DNA of 64,000 nucleotides from Luzula sylvatica (Eukaryota; Streptophyta; Magnoliopsida; Poales; Juncaceae). The position numbers and the translations under genes were made by a program. The notes under the pieces were generated by a model. It did no database searches. It was not told where the DNA came from and saw only the letters and a list, made by a program, of their open reading frames with translations. Of the stretch, positions 29,561-41,240 are shown in pieces (position 1 is the stretch's first letter; the number at the start of each line of letters is the position of its first letter). Where the stretch lies: the NCBI GenBank assembly GCA_946800325.1, contig OX326956.1, forward strand, positions 49,275,052 through 49,339,051, in the 5' to 3' direction.

Positions 29561-32500
29561 ATGCCTGTGGAGGAGCTCGCATCAAAGCGAAAATGTTCGA
29601 ATTCTCAACTTTTTTGAACAGTTTTTACTTTTGTTTTTATGATTTAATTGTAGTTTTGGTAGAGAAGATTGTGATTTCGCTGGATCACAGTCCAATTGGA
29701 TTGCATTTATTGATATTTTACTTTTTTTATATAAAATCGATGCTGGATTTTACTTGCCCAGATAGTTTGAATCCAAGGGTTTCATTATTTTTAGTTGAAA
29801 CTATCTAGCTTTTAAATGTTCTATTATTTCCTGATATCCTGTTTTAGATCAAAATCATCTTTTAACTGCATTTTAGTTATAAAAAATCACCTTAGAGCTT
29901 AGATATAGGGAAAAATGGCACATTCTCTAATATGCTATTATATTGTCCAATATTCTATTTTTCATAAGAATAATTTAGAGATATTTATGCAGGGAAATCA
30001 TGTAAAATCGAACCAATTGAATCTCCAAAACGCAATTGTCAGAGTCCAGAACCAAGCGAAATCAAAACTTCTTCTCACATATTGAGATCCAATTCAAACC
30101 CTACTAAACCAAATTACTATCATTCTGAAAGTGAATATTCTATTTCAGACCCCGAAACCGAAACAAATAATTCTGAAAAATACGGAAGCAAAAAATACTC
30201 AGCTTGTCGATCTTCGATTATCAAAACAAGTTGCAGAGTCAATGCCTTCACCAAATTTTTCACCGAAACGCTCAAACCAAAACTAACTCCTCTCCATTGG
30301 GACCTTTTACTGGAGACTCCATTTTCCCACTTCTTCGATCTTCCCGATAAATGGGTTGTTTCCAATGCAGTTCTCCATTTACTATTAGAATGTTGGAATC
30401 ATGACGAAAATGCATTTATATTTAACGGAGTGAGATTAAAATTCACTCCAAAAGAAATTGGGATTTTACTCGGTTTAAAACACACTGGATTTCTTCTCTC
30501 AGAGGATGATGTGAAGTCAAAAGGGGAATCTAGAATCCAATCTAAATATTTCAAAAAAAGACGGTATATTACAAGAAAAGAAATCGAGCAAAAATTACTC
30601 GAACTTGTTAATTACCAACAAAATTCAACCGATTTTATTAGCGTGTTAGTATTATACCTATTTGCAATGGTTTTGTTTCCATTGACTCAAAATAATGTGC
30701 ATTCTTATTTATCTCATTACGTGGATTCAATCGATAATTTAAAGAATTATTCTTGGGCTGGAGCGATTTATAATCAATTAGAGCCCCAATTTGCTGATTT
30801 ATCAAATTGGGCAAGTGGTCGATCTGAGGGTCTAACTTATCTTCGAGGTTGCTCTCTAGCTTTATTGGTACGTATTAAACAACCTATAAATTAAAATAAA
30901 ATAAAATATTATTGTTCGAGTTATAATATACTTATTTTTTTAATTACAGGTTTGGTTTTATGAGCATATTAATCAAACGAAATTAAGAGTGGCACACGAA
31001 TTAGTTCCAAGAATGTTTAATTGGAATTTATCAGAACAACATCAAAGAACTGGAAATTTCAAGGAAATGTTAGATAAAATACCGAGAGGAAAAATAAACG
31101 GTGAAGAATTAGTTCCAAATGAGGAGGAAATAATCGTTCTCAAAGAGGGTTTGTTTAATTCGAATCGTGTTCGAAATGAAGTTGAGATTATGATGGCGAT
31201 TCCTTCTAATTGTAATGAGGATAATAAAGAGGTTCAAATTCGAAATGAAGTTACTATCGCGATTTATGAAAATATGGGTTTGAATTTGAGTGATAATAAT
31301 GCATATAATGAAGAGGACGAATCTGAAGTCATGACACCTGTTGCGAATATAAGTGATGACGTGGCACATGAAGAGGAAAATGAAAATGAAAATTGTAATT
31401 CAAATGACTTGTCTCCTTCTTCTTCTCAATTTGAACATAATAATGGTATTTTCTAATATTGTACCAAAATTTGTTAAATATTAGTATATTACTTGTATGT
31501 GAATTAATAATTTTATTGTCATATATTTTCAGAAATAGAATGTTCTAGAAAGAATGTATCGAGTTCGTTGTTTTCCTTGTATTTGGATAAGTTGCCATCG
31601 TCAAGCAATCCAGTGAGTTCTCATTTTATTCATATCGTATTAAATTTTCAGTAATTATTATATTGAAGTTTTATTCGTAGTATTTTTCAATATATTTCTC
31701 TCATTTATTGTTAACCCAAATAGATCCTTTTTAGTGTTTTAATATTTTCTGGACAATCTTTTGACATCACATTTTGTTACTTCATTTCGCAGGTTTCTTC
31801 AAAACCAAAACCAATTCAAATGAACAAGAAAAGAAAATCAATTTCATTCAATGAAATTCCTAACACAGAAGTAAACCACAATAAAGAATTAAAACAGGAC
31901 GAAGAATTAAAAGGGAACCTTTTTTATCCCACAAATTTAGACGAAAGTTTAGTCCCCAAAATAGGATTAATTTTCAATTCGATAGAATTAGCGCTCCAAT
32001 TCTATAGAAAATACGCCAATTCAAATGGATTCAAAGCAATAAAATCAAGTTCTCAAAATCATAATGGGAAGAAATATCGCCAAGTTTTATCCTGTCAAAA
32101 AACTCGCAAATTTAAATCACGAGGAAAAGGTTTGAAACCGAAATGGAAATCTTCAGAGAGTGTAAAAACCGATTGTGGAGCTCGAATCGTGTTGAAAATC
32201 GATTCGAATGAAAATTGGGTAATTACTGAAATGGATTTAGGGCACAATCACTCACTATTCCCCCAAAAAATAAAATTAATGGTAATATTATCTTTAATTT
32301 TTTTACTCTATTTTTATTTTCTTATTCACAATTATTTACCTTATTTATATCATTGCAGGATATTCCATCGACGCCGATGGATTTAACCGTCGACGTAACT
32401 CTTAATCACCAACAAATCCAAGAAAACAAAATCCTGGAAACCCTTTCCTATCCTTCCAATATTCCCGATTCGGTAATTCCCAACATAGGAATGGTTTTCA

Positions 32501-33427
32501 ATTCCATAGACGAAGCATTCACATTCTACACTCAGTACGGAATTTCGAGTGGATTTTTAGCGATAAAATCGAGTTTTCAAAAAAATAATGGGCAAAAATG
32601 CCGCCAAGTTTTAGCATGTAATAAATTGAGGAAATTAGATTCGAGATATAATAATAGAAAAAGTGAAAGAAAAAGACGAATGATCGGAAGAACTGATTGT
32701 CATGCTCGAATCGTGTTGAAAATCGATGAAAATAATTGTTGGGTTATTACCGAAGTCGAAATGGGTCATAATCATGATTTATTATCCCCTCTTGAAGTGC
32801 AAATTCTGCGAGATAAAAGAGAAAAAATGGTATATTTCTTTTATTTCTCTAATATACTATTTTACACTGGTCCTTGATTCTTTTATTATTTCTTAGGTTC
32901 TTGCTAAGCAAGCAAACCCTGATGAGAAAAAGAAAAGAAAGCCACCAAAACTATCTCCTAACGAAAAAGAATCAACCGAAGAGAATCTTTTTTATCCTCC
33001 ATTAAATATCGACGAATCATTGGTACCGAAAGTCGGTACGGCTTTTGATTCCACTGACGAAGCATTGAATTTCTACAAAGAATATTCCGTACCGAGTGGA
33101 TTTAAGGTTATAAAATCGAGTAGTCAAAAACACGAAGGGACGAAATATCGCCAAGTTTTAGCGTGCCAAAGAGTGCGCAAATACAAACCGAGATTTAAAA
33201 GCCCGGTTCCTATGAGGAAAAGTAAGACCATGAAGACTGATTGTCGCGCTAGAGTGGTGCTCAAGATTGACGAATCAGGTAAATGGGTAATTACCGAAGT
33301 TCAATTGGGTCATAATCACGAGTTATTTTTGCCTTGTTTGGATCAAAATCAAATTGTCGAATCTAATAATGATGATGATTTAATTTTAGAGTGTGATAAA
33401 GTGGTTCTTGCTCTTCCGCAGGATTAG
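29561..33427 (+). CDS. PMD/DUF1985-like domain fused to three tandem FAR1 DNA-binding domains
   Basis: Seven exons: 29561-29594, 29993-30867, 30950-31445, 31533-31612, 31793-32281, 32359-32829, 32897-33427; 2976 nt, 991 aa, all junctions in frame. Residues about 100-345 repeat the conserved domain of the gene at 21826 (W132 in KWVVSN, LECWNHDENAFIF, GLKHTG, NYSWAGAI, GCSLALLVWFYEH). An acidic linker follows. Exons 5, 6 and 7 each encode one FAR1 domain (about 535-650, 690-810, 857-965) with FNSI/DSTxEAxxFY, GFxAIKSSxQK, YRQVLxC, TDCxAR, WVITE and GHNH, so the C...C...HxH zinc ligands are kept in all three. There is no MULE transposase or SWIM domain, as in FRF-type proteins. Introns around exons 5-7 are all phase 0. 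It lacks the third intron of the paralogue. Likely a nuclear DNA-binding protein; target unknown. Two adjacent genes are an alternative, but the short exon 31533-31612 joins both halves in frame. Confidence 0.75.
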
Positions 33428-34318
33428 AAGTTTTTTTTTTCTTTTTCTTTTTTTGTTGTTGTTAATATGGTAATATTTTGTGAAATGTTGTATTTGTGAT
33501 ATGAGATATATGACAGTGTTGTTTTTGGAGGATATAATTATCATTTCGACATAATGGAGGAGCTTTTTGAAAATTTCAGAACTTTTTAATCCGTTCTGTG
33601 TGAGTATAATTGTTTTAAATGATAGTTTCAGAGGGTATAATTGTTTTATCAGGTTTGAATGAAAAATCCAGGAAGATCCAATTTCCATGTTACCTGTTCA
33701 AAATTAAATTATTGTTTTAAAGACATCACAACAGAAATGAATCTTCAAGATATTATATTATAACAATATAAACAAATAATAATATTATAATGTTTTTATA
33801 AAAAAATGATGGCGCTATTGCAAGAGCCAACATGGCTAAATTGAGAGCGATTTCAATTTTTATTTATCAAATGACCGTTATATTCCTGTTAATAATGAAT
33901 TGATAATTGATATTTCTTACATTTATCTACTTTCTATAAATCATGCAAATAAAAAAATTTCATATATAAAAAATATTTATATTCTTAATTTTTTTCATCA
34001 TAAAAAAAAACTAAATTGTAACATTTCATATAATTTCCCCTATATTTAAATATGAAAATTAATATATATTTGTTAGATTTGATTTTTTCATAATATTAGG
34101 ATTTTTTTTTATGCATTATTCATGAAAAATATAAATAATAATATATAAATAAAATAAATATCAATCACCTTAAGTAAAGGTACGGTGATCATTTGATTAA
34201 AAAAAATTAAAATCACTCTCAATTTAATCATGTTAGGTCTTACAATAGTGTGATTCTATAAAAAATCTAACATTCAGATTTTGAATACTAAAAATGACAA
34301 TAATAATAGTTTCATCTA
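33428..34318. other. Intergenic, 3' flank of the PMD-FAR1 gene
   Basis: AT-rich, no supported ORF or repeat recognised. Confidence 0.3.
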
Positions 34319-34326
34319 TATAATAT

Positions 34327-34495
34327 TCAATAATGATAGGCACCTAGATTTCATCTAGAAACATACGTGGCAAATCACGGTGCAGCCACATCAAACTTTT
34401 AAATGGAAATAAATTTTAGAAATTCTAAATTTGAATGCCACGTGTATTTCTAGGTGCAAATCTAGATAAAAAATCTAGATGCCTATGATTATTGA
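34327..34495. mobile_element. Small palindromic MITE with 8-bp TSD
   Basis: 169 bp. The left end TCAATAATGATAGGCACCTA and the right end (reverse complement TCAATAATCATAGGCATCTA) are inverted repeats, and inner parts (CTAGAAA...ACGTGGCA versus TGCCACGTGTATTTCTAG) also pair. It is flanked by TATAATAT at 34319-34326 and 34496-34503, an 8-bp duplication typical of hAT-type insertions. Confidence 0.75.
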
Positions 34496-34503
34496 TATAA
34501 TAT

Positions 34504-35641
34504 TTGCTAGTGTAACATTTTATTTATTGAGCTCCAAAAATAGAAGTTCCATGAATATTCGTACTGAATAATTTGGAAACTCGGTGGAAACAGCTGCAAA
34601 TATCTCCAATATATAAATAATAAAAAAATAGCAGAAAGAATGAATGTTTTTGAGTTTTGACTCTAAATTATAATATTATATTATCGCTAAAATATAACAA
34701 GGAACCGAGTTTTTCGTTTTCTTCCATTTTAAGCAATATTTAGATTTAGATTAGAAATATTTTTATACGATGATGAATGAAGAAATAAAATAGCGGTACA
34801 CGACTAAGTCTCCCTCGGTTGGGTCCAGCCCAATTCAAGTCGCCGCGGGGCTTCATGTCACGTCTTCACTCCTGCACGTAAACGCATATGTTGTTAATTG
34901 TCTGTCGTTGTAATGACAAAGACCCTGTGGCCTGTGTCATCTCTGTACCGAGTCAATATGGATTCTCTTCTGTTTATGCGCCATTTTCATTTTCACTAAT
35001 GAGTTTATATCAGAGTAACTATTACCGATGCAATTATATTAATGAGTTTTTTTTATCCTTAATTTTTTATAGTTTTTATTGTATTTATTTATTTATCAGA
35101 AGGCGTGGCGTGTCTACTCAAATTAATTTACCTTCTGACTATTTATTTTTTTGCTTTGGAATTTATTTATTTTTATCGCAAGTATTTGTTATTTTTTCTT
35201 CTAATTTTTGTGGGAACATTAGGACAAGTGAATATTTATCACTGTCTCGCTGGTACGTGCCAAATGTTCTTTTTTCGAGACACCCATCCGTGTATTATTT
35301 TCGGACAATAATTACATTTTACAATTCATATTTTTTTTATCATGTCAAGATAAATGATTTCGCCACATGTCTTTTAACATGTTTATAAGAAGAAGAAAAA
35401 TGTGTGTGATTTAACGCATATGAGAGAGGACGTGTTTAAAAAAAGTGTGAGAGTTGACATACCTATTTGTTGAAATATAACTTTGCTAGTACTCAGAGAT
35501 GAACAAAATATAATGAATATCTAATCCTACTAGTATATAGAGGTAGACAAAAGTAATTGATTTTTTATATACTTATGAAAAGAGTTGAGTAGTTATTTAA
35601 CATGTAATGTTTGAAAAATTCAGTAATTATATTTCACTATT
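34504..35641. other. Intergenic, no gene supported
   Basis: Open frames at 34888-35388 lack any recognisable domain and are low-complexity (Phe/Tyr/Ser from AT-rich DNA). The GC-richer patch 34790-34900 is unexplained. Confidence 0.3.
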
Positions 35642-35835
35642 AATATTTTCATAATATATCACCAGCTCTTGAGTCAGCTGGATGGTACAGTAAGTTACCA
35701 CACACACGACTCGGACTCGAGACTCGGTTAGGGAAAGAGATTAATTTGGGTAGCCTAGTAGGGGTAGGGGTAGGAGTAGGGAGTGGGTGCCTACGGACTA
35801 TAATAAATAAAATAAAAAAAATATTTTCATAATAT
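35642..35835 (+). mobile_element. tRNA-derived SINE with 16-bp target site duplication
   Basis: The body is about 35658-35819. The 16-bp direct repeat AATATTTTCATAATAT flanks it at 35642-35657 and 35820-35835. Near the 5' end, TGAGTCAGCTGG resembles a Pol III A box, and ACTCGAGAC about 40 bp later resembles a B box (TCGANNC core). The 3' end is an A-rich tail (AATAAATAAAATAAAAA). Structure and TSD length fit a plant SINE. Confidence 0.75.
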
Positions 35836-36964
35836 TATCCCAGAATATCTATATATGTTGCATTATTGTTGTTATATCATTTTAAGTTATAATATATTAT
35901 TTTGTAATTACTATATTTATTACAACATACACTATTAGAATATTTATATTTTAATACATAATATTTTAAAAATTATGTTTTTTCTATTAGCGTGCAACAG
36001 ACGATTCCGATCCCGATTCCGACTTTCAAAATTATGCTACAAATGTATCACTTTATATTATATTAGATATATTGAATTATCAATAAAATTAAGTATAATT
36101 ATTTTTCATCTGCTAAAAGCTTATGTAGTCATGATACAGATAACAATAACAAATTATCATAAGATAACTTATTGACTCGCTATACGAAATACAAACCATA
36201 CATAATCAAAATATCCTCCTTCTACTGGCGTGCGAACAAATCCGCATCCATTAACTCCTCCAAGTTAAAAAATACAACCCTACCACTAACTACTTTCCCC
36301 CAAATATTTGGAGGATCTTTCACAAAGACCCTCCCTAAAATATTTATATAAAAAATACCCCTTCCATTTTTCATTAAAATCATGACATTTTCGTATCCAC
36401 GTAATAAATAAAATATATTTAAGTGCGCGTGGTCATAAATACTACGCACACAAAATTTAATTAGTAATTAAATTCGTACTATCCGATTTTATCGACTTTA
36501 TGACATATTCATTATTTTTTATATATAATACATCAGGAATCTCCATTGGTTTAAAACTCAATTAATAATTTTCATCTTATCTTTCAACATCAAATCACAC
36601 AATTTTTGTTATATTTCTAAACATTTATATAGCACATCACTCTGCACATGGAGCGTTTAAGAAATTATCTATAATGTTCTAAACAAAATAAAAATTCTAC
36701 ACCAATATTCAATCTTACATATTAAATCACACAAGGGTCTAAAATAATATAATATAATAATATGTATTTAAGAAGGATCATTTTGCATAATTTCCAAACC
36801 CAAATCTACATTAACCTCCTCTCTCTCTTTCCCCCCCTTCTTTTTGTCCTAACCAATTTCTCCTTCCTCCATTATCCTTCTCAACAATCAATCCCCTTTG
36901 CCTTTGAATAGTGAATACCATCTATCTCCATCGATTACCCACCACCAACAATCAATCAATCACC
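35836..36964 (+). other. Intergenic and 5' region of the glutaredoxin-like gene
   Basis: AT-rich; a pyrimidine-rich leader (CTCCTCTCTCTCTTTCC, 36817-36833) precedes the start codon by about 130 bp. No other feature is recognised. Confidence 0.35.
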
Positions 36965-37968
36965 ATGGATTCCCCGAGCTCCACCACCAGTTCCCCGAGC
37001 TCCGCCACGAAGAAAGGATCGAATCATCATCACCATTACAACAACCACCAGCCCCATCTTGCGCGATCACTGACGTACCATCAACGATCAACCAGCTCCG
37101 GAAAGTCCTTTTGGCGAAAATGGTTGCCGGATGAACCGCCGAAGAATCGTAATCCGCAGACCGTCGTGCTGTATTTCACCTCTTTGAGAGGCGTGAGACG
37201 TACTTTCGAAGATTGCCGTGCTGTTAGAGCTATCCTGAGAGGGTTTCGTGTTGCTGTCGACGAACGTGATGTTTCTATGGATAAATCTTTTCGTACCGAG
37301 CTTACGAACCTCCTCAGAATGCATGAAAGGTAGTAATTTTTACTTCTTGGTTTTCTTGTTTTCTAGATGAACTTAGGTTTTGAAATTTACTTATGCGTGA
37401 ATTTGAGGTTGCAATTGCAAATTTGCAATTGTAATTCCTTGTGGAAATCGGTTTCTTGCAAGTTGGTATTGAATTTATGATGAAATTAGGAATATTGATT
37501 CCAAACTTACTTCAATTGACATAATTTATTATTCCCATGATCAAATTGATTTGATTCTTAGCTTGAATTTTGGAATAAATTGTCCCCAGCTCGAAATTGA
37601 TTGGAGTCAGCTTAAATTTTATATATTCTACTGCTTTATAATCATCTGATATAACTTATTTTTTTCTTAATTGCAGATCATTCTCCCTTCCTCAACTATT
37701 TGTCGACGGGAAGCTAATAGGAGGGGCCGAAGAAGTGAAGCATCTCCACGAGACTGGAGATCTCCAGAAAGTTCTAGAAGGTGCTGCGGGCCAGGACCCA
37801 GCTTATGTCTGTGGTGGGTGTGGCGGGGCCCGCTTCGTGCCATGTGGCTTTTGTAGTGGGAGCAGAAAAATATTTTGCGAGGACGAGATCGTTGCCAGGT
37901 GGCGCAGGTGCGACGTCTGTAACGAGAACGGTCTCGTGAGATGCGCTGGTTGTTGCTTCAATTACTAA
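36965..37968 (+). CDS. Glutaredoxin-like protein with C-terminal CxxC zinc-finger-like repeats
   Basis: Exons 36965-37329 and 37677-37968; 657 nt, 218 aa. A Ser/His-rich N-terminus precedes a glutaredoxin-like fold (about 65-160: VVLYFTSLRGVRRTFEDC, ERDVSMD, PQLFVDGKLIGG). The canonical CPYC active site is absent and replaced by SLRGVR, with C84 in FEDC, which is usual for this plant GRX-like family (At5g39865 type) and suggests a non-catalytic or scaffold role. The C-terminus (167-214) carries four CxxC pairs (CGGC, CGFC, CDVC, CAGC), similar to a DnaJ-type zinc finger. The ATG at 36965 has a good context (ACCATGG); an earlier frame overlaps but is not homologous. Confidence 0.9.
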
Positions 37969-39576
37969 GGTGAATAGAATAAGTAAAAAATTGTAAAAAA
38001 GTCGAGTACGAATAAAATACGAACCGTAACTTTTATGGGTATGTCTACGAATGTGGAAGTGTCGAGTTTGTCTCTGTGAAATGGAAATTTCGTAGGGGTA
38101 TACGAGATATTTTAATGTTTTGTGGGTGTGTCTGAAAATATTTCTATAGAATAAAAAAATGAGGAGAAGACTCTTGAATTCCTTTTTTTTCGTTGAATCC
38201 AAGAGTAACCGAAGGTGAATTTCGGTGCCGAATTACGAGTCCTAAGCTTCGTTTAAGTCTTAGATTTGGTTTGTTTTTTATTTTTTACTTGTTGTGTTTG
38301 TAATTTGGTATTTGGTCGAGGAGAAGAATGAGGATAATTCTTTTTCTTTCAACAAGGGGTGGTGTGTGCACTCTAATTTGTATATTAGTACGAACGAAAT
38401 TATGCGAGCTTTTACTAATATAGATTGAATGGAGATTATTACTACGTTATTACTTCTTTTTGTTTGAATATGTATCGTGATCTGAATTAAAGAGAAAAAT
38501 GAAAATGAAAATAATTTTTCAACTATTTCCAATCATATAATCAATGATTTTCGATACACTGAACCAACAATTTTATGGTGTATATTTTTAATAACCAAAT
38601 TTTGTGCCAGTACACGGTCTGTACGCTACCATTACGAGAACAACTCTAATTTTCCAATTTTAGCCAAACAAATAATGATATTATTAGCAGATAGTTACGC
38701 TGCCAAACAAATCGTATTTTTTGACATTATTTATGCTTGTTAATACCAATTAGATATTATATATATGCCATTTTGTATATTTATATAATGTTTTATAAAT
38801 AAATGTGAATATAATTATTTATTCAAATATCAATTTTTTTGAGAAAATATACTGTTTCGGAACTCGCAAACAATTAAAAAGAAAAACTCAGCGAATGATG
38901 GAATCAGGGGCGTCCCAACAAGAAGACGGGTGAAGCTACCGCTTTGGGCCGTCATTAATAGTCAGGGCCTTGAATTTAGATAAGCTATTAACTTCTTACA
39001 AAAAAAAAGGAAAAATAATAAGAAATCAAAGAAAGTAAAAAGAAAATATTAGGAAAATAAGAAAACAAGCGACTAGACAGGGCTTTCGTATTAGATTTGA
39101 TTACTAAATATTTGTTAAATTGGAAGAACTTTATTATTTTGCAAAAAAATAAAACCTTTAATTCATGTTACAATTTTTTATTTACAATGTATCTTATTCA
39201 ATTAAATAGTACAAGTTATTTTTCTTGATAGAAATTAATTATGCTTATATTTCAAGAGCATTTCCAAATAAAAAGCACGAACAAGTATTTAATAAAACAA
39301 TAACATATTTTCCATAACTTATAAGTATAACTATAATTTTAATAGCATTACTAATAATAATTTTAATAGCATAACTTATAACTAATAATTTTAATAGCAT
39401 TAATTATGCTTATATTTCAAGAGCATTTCCATCATGGAAATAAACTTCCTTTTCATATAATTATCAGTACTTACTAAAACACTAGATTTTACTGTTTTAC
39501 AAGATCAATTCTAAAACCAGCAAGTTTTAGCAATTAAAATCCATCACGAACTACAGAAGTTCTAACTACACACAAT
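37969..39576. other. Intergenic between GRX-like and SINA-like genes (tail to tail)
   Basis: Holds both 3' UTRs. A small local direct repeat is present: CTTATATTTCAAGAGCATTTCC at about 39243 and 39409, with AATAATTTTAATAGCAT units between. A slightly GC-richer stretch at 38900-38980 looks like a transposon fragment but could not be named. Confidence 0.35.
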
Positions 39577-40665
39577 TCAATTACATTCCTTCCAGATTTT
39601 ACCAGTGACTCGCAATTTAAGCTCTTCTCTGTCCCCGCCAGAGAAAAAGAGAGCCATGTTTCTCTGAATAACGAGTCCATCGAAACTATCTCTCACTTTT
39701 TTATGACTATCTCTTATGCTACGCGGGACCCCTTGCCAGATCAGCTTTCTGCCATTTCCGCCAACCTCGAGGGTATATCCGTAATTTTTCGCCTCCTTTT
39801 CGTCTCCCATGAATCGAATGAATGCGATGTAGACCGGTGCGCTCCCTAGCTGGAATGCCTCGAAATGAAGGCAGAAATATTGACCGAAACAACAGAAAAC
39901 CTAGTAGAAAATTAATTTGACTAAGTTTGATTAATGCAATTTTATTATAAAAAAATATATAAAATACAAATAAAATAAATACCGTGAGCATCCAAGTTGC
40001 GTTTTCGACTTCGTGAGGATTAGACTTAACATATCGATGATTAAAAAGGCAGCCAACATGCATATCGACCTTATGATCGTCTCTCAAGTGACTCACCAAA
40101 TAACTAATATCACCAACAGCTTCACATTCCGACCCAGCGTAAGGACAGCTGTACGGTCTGAACTCGCATCGAGATTCGTGCTCGATCTTGGAATAATAAG
40201 GGAATATTCCTTCGCATCCCAAATTTTGGTATTTGCATGGGAGTTGGAGGGAATTCGCGATTTTTTCCAAGGCTAAGCATCTTATGTTGCCTAATTCGTG
40301 GCGACATGTTGGGCATCGATTATGGACTCGAGGTTTACAGCTCGAACAAATTGTATGACCGTTTAAACACTACAAGAAAAAGAAAAGGAATTTGTGAGGG
40401 GTTTAAGTGATATTTTGAGGTTTTACAGGGGTACGAATGAAATTGCTAGTAGAAGTTATACCTGGTGGATAGGAGGATACATGGCGTTTAAACAGACAGG
40501 ACACTCGAGAAGCTCGCTCACATTGCTCGAAACCGTGGAATTAGGTTTTGGAGAATGAGTATGGTCATGGATATGTTCACCAATGATAAATATCTCCTCG
40601 AGTTTACGCAGATCAATCGACTCTGAATCCTCCTGCATGTCAATGAGATACGCACACGATGGCAT
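39577..40665 (-). CDS. SINA-type RING E3 ubiquitin ligase (SINAT family)
   Basis: Three exons on the minus strand: 40665-40462, 40369-39983, 39900-39577; 915 nt, 304 aa, a normal SINAT length. The RING finger starts at C55 (CPVCLNAMYPPIHQ | CLNGHTICSSC...CPTC, split by the first intron) and keeps C3HC4. The SIAH-type zinc finger follows (CKYQNLGCEGIF, HESRCEFRPYSCPYAGSEC, HLRDDH), then the substrate-binding domain (GQYFCLHFEAFQLG, VYIAFIRFMGDEKEA, NMALFFSGGDREELKLRVTG). It ends soon after KIWKE, slightly shorter than Arabidopsis SINAT5. The cytoplasmic/nuclear E3 dimer ubiquitinates bound substrates. The first ATG in the conserved frame is at 40665. A leader intron (about 40697 to 41161) is indicated by splice signals. 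Confidence 0.95.
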
Positions 40666-41240
40666 GGCTTGGAATTTAATCCGATTCTCGAATCCTGTTC
40701 ATGAAAATCACGAGATTAGTAAAAGTGTAAGCATTGATCCTGAATTTTCTTCAGTTTATTTGTGTATAATTCGGGATTTCGAGTTGAAATTAGTTGTTTC
40801 ATTGAATTTGGGGATATTTCAGGAAGCCAGAGCAAGTGCAAGACTCCGAATTTAATTCCAAATCACAGTTTCCGGCAATGGAAATTCACAAGTCTGAGTT
40901 TTCCGAAGAAAAAACTAGGCCCAAATAGTTGTGACTTGTGATCGAAGCAAAGAACAGCGAAAACAAGAATCAAACATGCATTTCAGAAATAATTATCTTT
41001 TTTTACAACTTGAAGAATTTCAGAGGAGAAATCGGAAACCAAGTCATAAAAATTCAAAAATACAGAATAACAAAACATAAATTCAAATAAAAATACGAAT
41101 ATACCAATGCAGTCAAAATCGAAGAGAAAACCCAAAAGGAAGTAAAAATTCGTTCGCATTACCTCGAAGAAAGAATCCGAAAAATCAAAACCGAAAACGC
41201 GGTGCTCTTCTCTTTCTTTATTCTACGGGAGCGGCTCCTA
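40666..41240 (-). promoter_or_regulatory. 5' leader and probable leader intron of the SINA-like gene
   Basis: On the coding strand a donor (GAG|GTAATG) lies at about 41161 and an acceptor (AACAG|GATTCG) near 40697. This gives an intron in the 5' UTR ending shortly before the start codon. The transcription start probably lies near 41220. Confidence 0.5.

Noticed and set aside
34888..35388. 166-aa open frame, Phe/Tyr/Ser-rich
   Set aside because: Low-complexity translation of AT-rich DNA, no domain, no splice partners.
35758..35785. GGGGTAGGGGTAGG run resembling telomere-like repeat
   Set aside because: Short, imperfect and inside the SINE body; not the plant TTTAGGG motif.
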